NCBI RefSeq assembly: GCF_021228235.1
Contig: NZ_JAJQRG010000002.1
Span: 372,001-436,000, forward strand
DNA from: Pseudophaeobacter flagellatus
GTDB lineage: Bacteria > Pseudomonadota > Alphaproteobacteria > Rhodobacterales > Rhodobacteraceae
Reading direction: 5' to 3'
DNA: 64,000 bases
A program made the position numbers and the translations under genes. A model generated the notes under the pieces. That model ran no database searches and was not told the DNA's origin. It worked only from the letters and a program-made list of their open reading frames with translations. Below, one piece after another: positions 16,620 through 25,365 of the stretch (positions are counted from its first letter, which is position 1; each line of letters opens with the position of its first letter).

Positions 16620-17951
16620 ATGTCCGGTATTCCGCACGACCATTACGAACCAAAGACGGGCGCAGAAAAGTGGCTGCATAGCCGCCTGCCCATCGTCGGC
16701 CTGGTTTATGACACCATCATGATCCCCACCCCGAAGAACCTGAACTGGTGGTGGATCTGGGGCATTGTGCTGGCCTTCTGCCTGGTACTGCAAATTGTAA
16801 CCGGCATTGTGCTGGTGATGCACTACACCCCCCATGCCGATATGGCCTTTGCCTCCGTTGAGCACATCATGCGCGACGTGAATGGTGGCCATATGTTGCG
16901 CTATGTGCACGCGAACGGCGCCTCGCTGTTCTTTGTCGCCGTCTATATCCACATCTTCCGCGGCCTTTTCTATGGCTCTTACAAGGCCCCGCGTGAGATC
17001 ACCTGGATTATCGGCATGATCATCTACCTGCTGATGATGGCCACTGGTTTCATGGGCTACGTTCTGCCCTGGGGGCAGATGTCCTTCTGGGGTGCGACCG
17101 TGATCACTGGCCTGTTCGGCGCGATTCCCTTTGTTGGCGACGCGCTGCAGACCTTCCTGCTGGGCGGGCCTGCGGTGGACAACGCCACGCTGAACCGCTT
17201 CTTCTCGCTGCACTATCTGCTGCCCTTTGTCATCGCGGCGCTGGTTGTGGTCCATATCTGGGCCTTCCATACCACTGGCAACAACAACCCAACCGGGGTT
17301 GATGTGCGCAAGGGGTCGAAAGCGGAAGCCGAGAAAGACACCCTGCCGTTCTGGCCCTATTTTGTGATCAAGGATTTCCTCGGCCTGGCCGTGGTTCTGG
17401 TGATCTTCTGGGCTATTGTCGGCTTTATGCCAAACTACCTGGGCCACCCCGATAACTATCTCGAGGCAAACCCGCTGGTGACCCCGTCGCATATCGTTCC
17501 TGAATGGTACTTCCTGCCCTTCTACGCGATCCTGCGGGCCTTCACTTCGGAAGTCTGGGTTGTGCAGATTGCCTCCTTTGTGACCGGTGGCATTGTCGAC
17601 GCCAAGTTCTTTGGGGTTCTGGCGATGTTTGGTGCGATTGCCGTGATGGCGCTGGTGCCTTGGCTGGATACCAGCCGCGTGCGCTCCGGTCGCTATCGTC
17701 CGATGTTCAAGTGGTGGTTCTACCTGCTGGTCTTTGACTTCTTTGCCCTGATGTGGCTGGGCGCGATGCCTGCGGAAGAGCCCTATGCCTCTTTCTCACT
17801 GATCGCATCGGCCTACTGGTTCGGCTACTTCCTGGTGATCCTGCCGATCCTGGGTGTCATCGAGAAGCCACTGGCAGAGCCTGCTACAATCGAAGAAGAT
17901 TTCGACGCCCACTATGGCGAGAAATCCGACGCAGCCACTCCTGCCGAGTAA
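16620..17951 (+). CDS. petB: Cytochrome b of the bc1 complex
   Basis: Eight-helix inner-membrane subunit of 443 residues binding two b hemes and the Qo/Qi quinone sites. Heme-ligating histidines lie in helices with [20 protein letters not shown] and in [18 protein letters not shown]; the Qo motif [13 protein letters not shown] is intact. The length is that of a full-length cytochrome b with C-terminal helices, not a b6/subunit IV split. It sits between petA and petC with short spacers (11 and 19 bp), typical of the Rhodobacteraceae fbc operon. Confidence 0.98.
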   Translation: MSGIPHDHYEPKTGAEKWLHSRLPIVGLVYDTIMIPTPKNLNWWWIWGIVLAFCLVLQIVTGIVLVMHYTPHADMAFASVEHIMRDVNGGHMLRYVHANGASLFFVAVYIHIFRGLFYGSYKAPREITWIIGMIIYLLMMATGFMGYVLPWGQMSFWGATVITGLFGAIPFVGDALQTFLLGGPAVDNATLNRFFSLHYLLPFVIAALVVVHIWAFHTTGNNNPTGVDVRKGSKAEAEKDTLPFWPYFVIKDFLGLAVVLVIFWAIVGFMPNYLGHPDNYLEANPLVTPSHIVPEWYFLPFYAILRAFTSEVWVVQIASFVTGGIVDAKFFGVLAMFGAIAVMALVPWLDTSRVRSGRYRPMFKWWFYLLVFDFFALMWLGAMPAEEPYASFSLIASAYWFGYFLVILPILGVIEKPLAEPATIEEDFDAHYGEKSDAATPAE

Positions 17952-17970
17952 CTGAGAAGGACAGCTACCA

Positions 17971-18762
17971 ATGTTGAAGAAACTCGCAATCGGTGCCGCC
18001 TTCGCTGTTGCCCTTGCCCCTGTCGCATCCCATGCGGCAGGCGGAAGCGGCCACGTCGAGGACTTTCAGTTCTCGTTCGAAGGACCATTCGGCGCCTATG
18101 ATCAAAACCAGCTGCAGCGCGGCCTACAAATCTACACCGAGGTCTGTTCTGCCTGCCACGGGCTGAAATTCGTGCCGCTGCGCACCTTGGCGGATGAGGG
18201 CGGCCCAGCGCTGCCCGAGGACCAGGTCCGCGCCTATGCTGCCGATAATTTCTCGGTCTATGACGCGGAACTAGATGAAGATCGTCCAGCAAAGCCGATT
18301 GACCATTTTCCGGCCAATACCGCCGCTGGCGCCCCTGACCTGAGCCTGATGGCAAAGGCACGGGCCGGTTTCCATGGTCCCTATGGATCCGGTATCAACC
18401 AGCTGTTCAAAGGCATTGGCGGCGCGGAATATATCGCGTCATTGCTGCACGGCTATACCGGCGAAGAAAAGGAAGAGGCGGGGACGCTCTTTTATGAAAA
18501 CACTGCCTTCCCTGGCGGCTGGATTTCAATGGCACCGCCCCTGTTTGATGAGCAGGTCGAATTCGCCGATGGGCATGAAAATAATGTCGAGGCGATGGCG
18601 CAGGACGTTGCGGCCTTCCTGATGTGGACAGCTGAACCCAAGATGATGGCGCGCAAGCAGGCCGGATTCGTTGGCGTGCTGATTCTGACTGTCTTGTCGG
18701 TTCTGCTCTATCTGACCAACAAGAAGCTCTGGGCACCGCATAAGAATAAGAAAACCGCCTGA
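17971..18762 (+). CDS. petC: Cytochrome c1 of the bc1 complex
   Basis: Membrane-anchored c-type cytochrome of 263 residues accepting electrons from the Rieske protein and passing them to cytochrome c2/cy. A Sec signal peptide ends near [11 protein letters not shown], the heme attachment motif is [13 protein letters not shown], and a C-terminal transmembrane anchor runs [19 protein letters not shown] with a basic tail. The distal Met ligand probably lies in [16 protein letters not shown]. It is the last gene of petABC and is followed by a strong intrinsic terminator. Confidence 0.97.
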   Translation: MLKKLAIGAAFAVALAPVASHAAGGSGHVEDFQFSFEGPFGAYDQNQLQRGLQIYTEVCSACHGLKFVPLRTLADEGGPALPEDQVRAYAADNFSVYDAELDEDRPAKPIDHFPANTAAGAPDLSLMAKARAGFHGPYGSGINQLFKGIGGAEYIASLLHGYTGEEKEEAGTLFYENTAFPGGWISMAPPLFDEQVEFADGHENNVEAMAQDVAAFLMWTAEPKMMARKQAGFVGVLILTVLSVLLYLTNKKLWAPHKNKKTA

Positions 18763-18782
18763 TAGGCTGGTTTAAGATTAGG

Positions 18783-18820
18783 AAAGGCCCCTGCAAGATA
18801 ATTTGCAGGGGCCTTTTGTT
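18783..18820 (+). terminator. petABC terminator
   Basis: A perfect 14 bp stem (18783-18796 with 18803-18816, AAAGGCCCCTGCAA) with a GATAAT loop is followed by TTTTGTTTG, 21 bp after the petC stop. Confidence 0.93.
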
Positions 18821-18834
18821 TGGCCGGGCGGCAG

Positions 18835-18907
18835 GCGGGCGCAGGGGCGCCGCCCCTCTGGGCGTGAACGCCCATTCACCCCGAGGTATTTTTGGCAAGA
18901 TGAAAGG
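18835..18907 (+). repeat. Intergenic hairpin plus GAGGTATTTTT repeat, copy 3
   Basis: GGGCGCCGCCCC-like and GGGCGTGAACGCCC hairpins, then CACCCCGAGGTATTTTTGGC and AAGATGAAAG. The best-formed copy of the family; it lies between petC and the convergent mtaB end. Confidence 0.65.
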
Positions 18908-18918
18908 CTTTGCGGGCG

Positions 18919-20175
18919 TCAGGCGGTGAGCCGGGAGCCGTCGATGCCAAGAATGCGGGCGGAGATGATATTGCCTTCGGTTTGGGGGGTGGCGAATTTC
19001 ACCTCGGTGAATTGTTCGGTGCGGCCCAAATGGGGATTTTCCATCAGCACCTGGTGTGATCTGCCGACCTGGCTGGCAAGGTGGCGGGCCACCTGGGTCT
19101 CTCCGGCGGTGCGCAGGCGGGCGGCGCGGGATTTGATGGTATTGCCATTGACCTGATTGGGGATCCTAGCCGCTGGGGTGCCGTCGCGTTTTGAATAGGG
19201 GAAGACATGCAGCCAGGTGAGGTTGCAGTCTGTAACCAGCTTCAGAGAGTTTTCAAAATGCGTTTCGGTTTCTGTTGGAAAGCCGGCGATGATATCGGCG
19301 CCAAAGGTCATTTCGGGGCGCAGGCGATGTGCGTCTTCGCAAAAGCGGATGGCGTCGTCGCGCAGATGACGCCGGGCCATGCGTTTGAGGATCAGATCGT
19401 CGCCGTGCTGTAGCGACAGATGCAGGTGCGGCATCAGCCTCGGTTCAGTGGCGATGGCCTGCATCAGGTTGTCATCGACCTCAATCGAATCGATCGAGGA
19501 GATCCGCAGGCGCGGCAGATCGGGGACCAGTTTCAGGATACGCATCACCAGATCGCCGAGTTTTGGCGTGGCGGGCAGATCGGCGCCCCAGCTGGTGAGA
19601 TCAACGCCAGTCAACACAACCTCGTTGTAGCCCTTATCCACCAGCCGTTTGATCTGGTCCACCACAACGCCAGCCGGGACCGAGCGGGAGTTGCCGCGGC
19701 CATAGGGAATGATGCAGAAGGTGCAGCGGTGGTCGCAGCCGTTTTGCACCTGTACATAGGCGCGGCTACGGGTGCCAAAGCCGTCAATCAAATGGCCGGC
19801 GGTTTCAGTCACCGACATGATGTCATCGACCTGGACCTTTTCGGTTTCGCCAATGAAATCAGCGGCCATACCTGCCCAGGTTTCCGGCTGCATCTTTTCG
19901 GTATTGCCCAGGACGGTGTCGACCTCTGCCATCTGGGCAAAGGTTTCCGGTTCGGTCTGGGCGGCGCAGCCGGTGACCACGATGCGGGCCTCTGGGTTGT
20001 CGCGGCGCAGGCGGCGGATTTCCTGGCGCGATTTTCGCACCGCTTCCGCCGTCACCGCGCAGGTATTGACCACAACCAGATTGTCGAGACCGGCATGCTG
20101 GGACAGCTCTTTCATCGCTTCGGTTTCATAGGCGTTGAGGCGGCAGCCCAGGGTGGTGAACTTGGGTGCGGACAT
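18919..20175 (-). CDS. mtaB: tRNA t6A37 C2-methylthiotransferase MtaB
   Basis: Radical-SAM enzyme adding a methylthio group to t6A37 of ANN-decoding tRNAs. Domain order is the N-terminal UPF0004 cluster domain (LGCRLNAYETEAM, NTCAVTAEAVRKS, VTGCAAQTEPE), the radical-SAM core with the CxxxCxxC motif in NGCDHRCTFCIIPYGRGNSR, and a C-terminal TRAM-like region. All six expected Cys are present. The ATG at 20175 (MSAPKFTTLGCRLN) lies 1 bp after the dapF stop, so the two are one operon; the frame's upstream extension into dapF is rejected. Length is 418 residues. Confidence 0.95.
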   Translation of the reverse strand: MSAPKFTTLGCRLNAYETEAMKELSQHAGLDNLVVVNTCAVTAEAVRKSRQEIRRLRRDNPEARIVVTGCAAQTEPETFAQMAEVDTVLGNTEKMQPETWAGMAADFIGETEKVQVDDIMSVTETAGHLIDGFGTRSRAYVQVQNGCDHRCTFCIIPYGRGNSRSVPAGVVVDQIKRLVDKGYNEVVLTGVDLTSWGADLPATPKLGDLVMRILKLVPDLPRLRISSIDSIEVDDNLMQAIATEPRLMPHLHLSLQHGDDLILKRMARRHLRDDAIRFCEDAHRLRPEMTFGADIIAGFPTETETHFENSLKLVTDCNLTWLHVFPYSKRDGTPAARIPNQVNGNTIKSRAARLRTAGETQVARHLASQVGRSHQVLMENPHLGRTEQFTEVKFATPQTEGNIISARILGIDGSRLTA

Positions 20176-20176
20176 G

Positions 20177-21016
20177 TCAGAGGCTTTCGAGAAAGGCGGT
20201 GGTGAAGCTGCCGGTAAAGACATGCATGGTGGGGCCGGTCATCCAGACACCATCATCGCGCCAGTCGATCCAGAGGCGGCCGCCATCCAGATCAACCTGC
20301 ACCCTGCGCCCTGTCAGGCCAAGGCGATGCGCGGCCACGGCGGTTGCGCAGGACGAGGAGCCAGAGGCCAGGGTGACGCCAACGCCACGCTCCCAGACGC
20401 GCATGCGGATGTGATCGGGGCCGACCACATGGGCGACCTGCACGTTGGTACGTTGTGGGTACAGCGGGTGGTGTTCATAGCGTGGGCCAAATTCGGCCAG
20501 CGGAATCAAATCGGCGTCTTCGACAAAGAAGGTGCAATGCGGATTGCCCATGCCAGTGGCGGTTGGGCTGCCTTCGATGGGGAGTTCGAGAGTATCCATC
20601 GCTTCTGTCAGGGGGATTTCATCCCAGGCAAGCTGCGGCAGGCCCATATTGACCGATGTCAGCCCATCGCCGGCATCGCGGGCAAAGAGATCACCGCGAT
20701 CGGTGGTCAGATGCAGGCTATCCTTGCCCGTTTCATCCATCAGATGGCGGGCGATGCAGCGGGTGGCATTGCCACAGGCCGCCGAAGTCGAGCCATCAGC
20801 GTTATAAAAGGTGAGATGCGCATCGCCGGTGCCCTGTTCAATCAGCGCCAACTGATCAAAGCCGACTCCAAACTGGCGGTGGGCGATTCCCCTGGCCAGA
20901 GCCGGGGTGATCGCCAGCTTTCGCGCGCGCGCATCAACAACGACAAAATCATTGCCAAGCCCATGCATCTTCATGAAGGGAAATTGGGGATCTGAATACA
21001 TACTCATACCGGGCAT
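20177..21016 (-). CDS. dapF: Diaminopimelate epimerase
   Basis: Cofactor-independent epimerase converting LL- to meso-diaminopimelate for lysine and peptidoglycan. The catalytic Cys pair is visible in SACGNATRCIARHLM and in SGSSSCATAVAAHRLG, with the N-terminal KMHGLGNDFVVVDAR motif. I chose the ATG at 21016 (MPGMSMYSDPQFPF) because CAGG sits at the right distance; 21007 or 21001 are possible. It is the first gene of a dapF-mtaB unit. Tandem position with mtaB is common in Rhodobacterales. Confidence 0.95.
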   Translation of the reverse strand: MPGMSMYSDPQFPFMKMHGLGNDFVVVDARARKLAITPALARGIAHRQFGVGFDQLALIEQGTGDAHLTFYNADGSTSAACGNATRCIARHLMDETGKDSLHLTTDRGDLFARDAGDGLTSVNMGLPQLAWDEIPLTEAMDTLELPIEGSPTATGMGNPHCTFFVEDADLIPLAEFGPRYEHHPLYPQRTNVQVAHVVGPDHIRMRVWERGVGVTLASGSSSCATAVAAHRLGLTGRRVQVDLDGGRLWIDWRDDGVWMTGPTMHVFTGSFTTAFLESL

Positions 21017-21152
21017 ATAGACCTGCGATGAAAATGAATCCAGTCTGTGACGTATAAAGTTCAAAAAAGGGCTTGACCCCTTACCCTGCTAACCGTAGAC
21101 AGCCGCCAATCGAGACGGCAAGAACGATACGGACTTGTCAGACGATAGCAAA

Positions 21153-21186
21153 TTAAGTGCTTGATCACCTTAGAAAAAGCACTTAA
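21153..21186. repeat. Perfect inverted repeat upstream of tRNA-Lys
   Basis: TTAAGTGCTT (21153-21162) is repeated in inverse at 21177-21186 with a 14 nt spacer, 16 bp before the tRNA 5' end. It could be a protein site or a leader hairpin removed with the 5' leader. A possible promoter lies upstream: TTGACC at 21074 and TAGACA at 21097. Confidence 0.6.
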
Positions 21187-21202
21187 GCAGCGATTATAAA
21201 GT

Positions 21203-21278
21203 GGGCCGTTAGCTCAGCTGGTAGAGCAACTGACTTTTAATCAGTAGGTCGATGGTTCGAACCCATCACGGCTCACCA
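21203..21278 (+). tRNA. tRNA-Lys (anticodon TTT)
   Basis: A 76-nt cloverleaf. The acceptor stem GGGCCGT pairs with ACGGCTC (one G-U), the D-arm is GCTC..GAGC, the anticodon arm ACTGA-CTTTTAA-TCAGT gives anticodon TTT, and the T-arm holds GGTTCGAACCC. CCA is encoded at 21276-21278. It has no integrase or attachment-site duplication nearby. Confidence 0.98.
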
Positions 21279-21285
21279 CTTTATC

Positions 21286-21320
21286 AAAGCCTTAGGCGGA
21301 AACGCCTGAGGCTTTCTCAT
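21286..21320 (+). terminator. tRNA-Lys terminator
   Basis: A 13 bp stem (21286-21298 with 21303-21315, one G-U) closed by a GAAA tetraloop and followed by CTCATTTTC, 8 bp after the CCA end. Confidence 0.88.
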
Positions 21321-21355
21321 TTTCAGCCATGGATTTTGCGCAAATCTCAAAGTCG

Positions 21356-21382
21356 AAAGGGCCCAGACGAATCCGGGCCCCT
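21356..21382 (-). terminator. Terminator of the periplasmic binding protein gene
   Basis: On the minus strand GGGCCCGGA-TTCG-TCTGGGCCC (one G-U pair) is followed by TTTCG, 24 bp past the gene's stop codon. Confidence 0.75.
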
Positions 21383-21405
21383 TGTAGGACAGTGTGTCGC
21401 CTGCG

Positions 21406-22119
21406 TTAAAATGCGGCGTTGAATTTATCCCGCAGATTGCGGCCCGCTTCTGAGTTTTCAAAGCAGATATGCAACCCGTGCTCGGCCAGCGGCTGGGCGT
21501 TGAATTCCAATTGGCTTGCAAGCGCTGGCATGGTGGCAAGCAGATGCGCCATGACTTCACGGTCAATCACGGCGGCATCAATGCGGCCTGCACCAAGCTT
21601 TTTGAGATTTGCCTCATCCGAGGCCACCTCCTCGGTTTTGATTTCCCGATTGGCGACCATGGTGTCGAAACGCTCTTCGTTCAGGTAGCCCGCGACAACG
21701 CCGATGGAATATTCGGTCAGGTCAGCATGGTCAGACCAACTGATCGGAGCATCGATACGCTGGACAAAGCCAACCGGACTGGTCCCGAACGAATTGGAAA
21801 ACAAGCAGCGTTCGCCACCTTTGTCAGCATCATCGGTCGCGGAGTAGTATTCGGGGTACACGCCAAGCCATGCCGGATCCTTGGCGGCCAGATTGACGGC
21901 TCGGTTCCAGGGGAAAACCCGTACTGTTGCTTCGATACCTGCACCTTTCAGGATCTCAACAACCCGGTCCGTGCTGGTGCCGGACCCGTCTGCATTCACA
22001 TAAGGGGGCCATTCCAATGTGGTGAGCTGCACCGGGTCGGCCATAGCCTGGGTGGCCAGAAGCGAGGCGCTGCACGCAATTGTTGCCGCCAGTGAGCATG
22101 TTATTCTACCAAGGTTCAT
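21406..22119 (-). CDS. Periplasmic solute-binding protein, family 3-like (orphan)
   Basis: Secreted protein of 237 residues with a Sec signal peptide (SLLATQAMA cleaved before DPVQL). The opening LTTLEWPPYVNADGSGTSTD and the later ADLTEYSIGVVAGYLNEERF resemble amino-acid-type family 3 binding proteins (SBP_bac_3). The domain is close to minimal length. No permease or ATPase gene is nearby, so it is an orphan that could serve a remote transporter or a sensory role. Two Cys (ERCLF, HICFENSEAG) could form a disulfide. Ligand unknown. Confidence 0.82.
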   Translation of the reverse strand: MNLGRITCSLAATIACSASLLATQAMADPVQLTTLEWPPYVNADGSGTSTDRVVEILKGAGIEATVRVFPWNRAVNLAAKDPAWLGVYPEYYSATDDADKGGERCLFSNSFGTSPVGFVQRIDAPISWSDHADLTEYSIGVVAGYLNEERFDTMVANREIKTEEVASDEANLKKLGAGRIDAAVIDREVMAHLLATMPALASQLEFNAQPLAEHGLHICFENSEAGRNLRDKFNAAF

Positions 22120-22288
22120 TCTTGTCTCCGCAATTTGTCGCCCGGGTTGGGGGTTAGCATTTGCAAAGGATATGTGCGGAAAACGAGCGCGGAGTTAATG
22201 CAGCCCGGTTGATCGTCAAAAATGAACTTCAAATTAGAGGCAAGATCGACAGCGTTGACGCTTTGGACCGTGGACCAGGCACGGCGCC

Positions 22289-22930
22289 TTATGGTTTTGT
22301 TAGCGGCAGGTTGAACTGGGCTCTGCGCGCGGTGCCGCTGATCTGGTCAAAACTCTGCCCCAGACGCGCCTCTGCCAAGAGCACGATCTGGGCTGCGGCG
22401 CGGGCGTCTTCCTCGGCGTCGTGATGGTAAAAAGACAGCCCCAGTTCCTGCTTTAGGTTGGCCAGCCCATGGCCGCCATTGCCCTTGAACTCGGGCCAGG
22501 CCTTGCGGGCGATTCGAACGCTATCGCTCCAGCTGAGGTCGGCATTGGGCAGGCGATAGGCGCGGCAGGCAGCGTCCAACGCCCTGCTGTCAAAGCTGCT
22601 GTGTTGCACCAAGTGGTGCAGTTGCAGCAGCGGCTTCAGGCGTTGCCAGGCCTCTGGAAAGCAGGGCGCAGAGGTCACCGTCTGTGCGTCAATACCGTGC
22701 AGTTCGGTGTTGAAGGGGGAAAAGCTCTGCTCGGGGTTCACATAGGTGCTATAGGTCACGATCTGGCTGCTGGCGGTGACACAGGCTAGCCCAATCTGGC
22801 AAATGCTGGCACTGTCACGGCTGGCGGTTTCCACATCCAGCGCGATAAACCTAAAGGTCCCGTTTGGCAGCGATCCGCCGTGCTTGCGGTCAGGCGATCC
22901 AGGGCGAGAGGTCGGTTGGGCGTGGGGCAT
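22289..22930 (-). CDS. 3'-5' exonuclease of the DnaQ/RNase T superfamily
   Basis: A 213-residue single-domain DEDD exonuclease. ExoI is IALDVETASRDSASICQIG (Asp and Glu metal ligands), ExoII includes LVQHSSFDSRALDAACRAY, and ExoIII has YHHDAEEDARAAAQIVL (HxxxxD), giving the DEDDh arrangement. The surrounding VNPEQSFSPFNTELHGID matches pol III epsilon-like proteins. Lacking a polymerase-binding tail, it is likely a free-standing repair or RNA-processing nuclease rather than the replicative DnaQ. Monocistronic, with 170 bp to the previous gene. Confidence 0.87.
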   Translation of the reverse strand: MPHAQPTSRPGSPDRKHGGSLPNGTFRFIALDVETASRDSASICQIGLACVTASSQIVTYSTYVNPEQSFSPFNTELHGIDAQTVTSAPCFPEAWQRLKPLLQLHHLVQHSSFDSRALDAACRAYRLPNADLSWSDSVRIARKAWPEFKGNGGHGLANLKQELGLSFYHHDAEEDARAAAQIVLLAEARLGQSFDQISGTARRAQFNLPLTKP

Positions 22931-23175
22931 CGTGGTCCTTGGCTGCGATATTGCACGGATATAGCAGGACTACGCGATCTTGCGGCAAAAAGATATTGTC
23001 CCACGCCCCGCTTTGGCCCCTGCTGCCGTCGTTCTGCTGCGGGGGTGCATTGCGCAATTGCCTGGTTTGCGCTGGCTTATTCATGCCAAAATTGCATGTG
23101 TTGGGCGAATATTGTCATTGGAAGTCATGGCTGTTCTCGCTGATAACGGGCACAGATATGACAAAAGGATAGCCA

Positions 23176-25365
23176 ATGGACCGCGCTCAGATCGTGCATC
23201 AGAACTTTTTGGACCGGGTTGGCGCCGGGCAACTGCCGCAGGGCGCCGCGCCGACCGGTGATCTGCCAGCAGAGCAGGCCGTGGGTATCTACCGCGCCCA
23301 GGTGCTGAGCCGGGCGCTGGATATCACCAGCCGGTCGATGCAAAAGGCGGGGCAGGGGTTTTATACCATCGGCTCGTCGGGGCACGAGGGTATGGCGGCT
23401 GTGGCGAGGGCGCTGCGCCCGGATGATATGGCCTTTCTGCATTACCGCGATGCTGCCTTTCAGATTGCCCGTGCCGATCAGGTGCCCGGGCAGCGCATCG
23501 CCTGGGACATGCTTTTGTCCTTTGCCTGTTCTTCTGAAGATCCTACCTCGGGTGGGCGGCACAAGGTGTTGGGATCAAAGGCGCTGATGATCCCGCCGCA
23601 GACCTCAACCATCGCCAGCCACCTGCCCAAGGCGGTAGGTGCCGCCTATTCCATCGGGGCAGCCAAACGCCATGCGCCCGAGCATAAGATCATGCGCGAC
23701 GACAGCATTGTCATGTGCTCCTTTGGCGATGCCTCGGCCAATCACTCCACTGCGCAGGGGGCGATCAACACGGCGGGTTGGACTTCGGTGCAATCAACGC
23801 CGCTGCCGCTGTTGTTTGTCTGCGAGGACAACGGTATCGGCATTTCGACCAAGACACCCCGGGGCTGGATCGAGACCTCAATGCGGGCCCGCCCAGGTAT
23901 CAAATACTTCAAGGCGGACGGGCTGGATATCTACGCGGCCCATGCCGTGGCACAAGAGGCCGCCGACTATGTGCGCCGCCGCAAGAAACCCGCTTTTCTG
24001 CATCTGCGGACTGTGCGGCTTTATGGCCATGCAGGGGCAGATGTGCCGACGACCTATTTGCCCAAGGCCGAGGTGGAGGCGGATGAGGCCAATGATCCGC
24101 TGCTGCATTCGGTGCGCCTGTTGGAACAGTCCGGTGCCCTGGGCCGCGCCAAGGCGTTGGAGATCTACACTGATACCTGCGCGCGGGTGGAGCGCATCCG
24201 CGCCGAGGTGGTGACACGTCCACATCTGAAAACCGGTGCGGATGTCGCAGCCAGTCTTATCCCGCCTGCGCGGGCCTGCGCCGCCAGCAATGGCCCCAGC
24301 GAGGAGGTCCGCGCCAAGGTCTTTGGCAGTGATATGCGGGCGATGGATGACCCCCAGCCGATGTCACGGCTGATCAACTGGGCGCTGACCGATCTGATGC
24401 TTGAACATGGTGAAATCGTGATGATGGGCGAAGACGTCGGCCGCAAGGGCGGCGTCTACGGGGTGACGCAGAAACTGCATCAGCGCTTTGGCCCGGATCG
24501 GATGATCGACACGCTGCTGGACGAACAGTCGATTCTGGGGTTGGCCATTGGCATGGGGCACAATGGTTTTGTGCCGATGCCGGAAATTCAGTTCCTGGCC
24601 TATCTGCACAATGCCGAGGATCAGCTGCGCGGCGAAGCGGCAACCCTGCCGTTTTTCTCTAACGGGCAGTTCAGCAACCCCATGGTGCTGCGCATTGCCG
24701 GCCTTGGCTATCAAAAGGGATTTGGTGGCCATTTCCACAACGACAACTCGCTGGCGGTGTTGCGTGATATTCCGGGGATCGTGATTGCCTGCCCTTCGGA
24801 TGGGGAAGATGCAGCGAAGATGCTGCGCGAATCTGTGCGTCTGGCGCGTGAGGAACAGCGGGTGGTGGTCTTTGTTGAACCAATCGCGCTTTATCCTATG
24901 CGGGATCTGCAGGTGGCCAAGGATGGGGAATGGATGCGGACCTATCCGGCACCGGATCAGCGCATCGCCCTGGGCGATGTCGGCCAGCATGGCGAGGGCA
25001 CGGATCTTGCCATCGTCACCTATGGCAATGGCCGCTATCTGTCGGCGCAGGCCCAGGCCGAGCTGGAGGCACGCGGCATCAAGACCCGCATCATCGATCT
25101 GCGCTGGCTGGCCCCGCTGCCGACACAGGCGCTGATCGCAGCCACCAAAGGTTGCAAACATGTGCTGATCGTCGATGAATGCCGCAGCACCGGCAGCCAG
25201 TCCGAGGGGCTGATGGCCCTGTTTTGCGAGCAAGGCGATCGCCCGGCTGCGCGCATCGCGGCGGCGGATTGCTTTATCGCAACCGGACCGGCCTATGCCG
25301 CCACGCTGCCGTCCAAAGACAGCATCCTTGCCGCCGCGCTGGATCTGGTAGGAGCAAAGCAATGA
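23176..25365 (+). CDS. Fused alpha-beta 2-oxoacid dehydrogenase E1 (TPP-dependent)
   Basis: A 729-residue fusion of both E1 subunits. The alpha half (about 1-370) has FYTIGSSGHEGMAAVARAL and a TPP site GDASANHSTAQGAIN followed by EDNGIGISTKTPRGW. The beta half (about 395-725) has MMGEDVGRKGGVYGVTQKL, the active-site region DEQSILGLAIGMGHNG and IDLRWLAPLPTQALIAATKG. It is most like branched-chain 2-oxoacid dehydrogenase E1, decarboxylating a 2-oxo acid and handing the acyl group to a lipoyl domain. No E2 or E3 gene is nearby. It overlaps the next gene by 4 bp. Database labels calling this family a transporter would be wrong: it has no membrane helices. Confidence 0.85.
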   Translation: MDRAQIVHQNFLDRVGAGQLPQGAAPTGDLPAEQAVGIYRAQVLSRALDITSRSMQKAGQGFYTIGSSGHEGMAAVARALRPDDMAFLHYRDAAFQIARADQVPGQRIAWDMLLSFACSSEDPTSGGRHKVLGSKALMIPPQTSTIASHLPKAVGAAYSIGAAKRHAPEHKIMRDDSIVMCSFGDASANHSTAQGAINTAGWTSVQSTPLPLLFVCEDNGIGISTKTPRGWIETSMRARPGIKYFKADGLDIYAAHAVAQEAADYVRRRKKPAFLHLRTVRLYGHAGADVPTTYLPKAEVEADEANDPLLHSVRLLEQSGALGRAKALEIYTDTCARVERIRAEVVTRPHLKTGADVAASLIPPARACAASNGPSEEVRAKVFGSDMRAMDDPQPMSRLINWALTDLMLEHGEIVMMGEDVGRKGGVYGVTQKLHQRFGPDRMIDTLLDEQSILGLAIGMGHNGFVPMPEIQFLAYLHNAEDQLRGEAATLPFFSNGQFSNPMVLRIAGLGYQKGFGGHFHNDNSLAVLRDIPGIVIACPSDGEDAAKMLRESVRLAREEQRVVVFVEPIALYPMRDLQVAKDGEWMRTYPAPDQRIALGDVGQHGEGTDLAIVTYGNGRYLSAQAQAELEARGIKTRIIDLRWLAPLPTQALIAATKGCKHVLIVDECRSTGSQSEGLMALFCEQGDRPAARIAAADCFIATGPAYAATLPSKDSILAAALDLVGAKQ

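Noticed and set aside
23176-25365. Possible transporter label for the 729-residue E1 fusion
   Set aside because: No hydrophobic helices; TPP and E1 motifs are clear in both halves.
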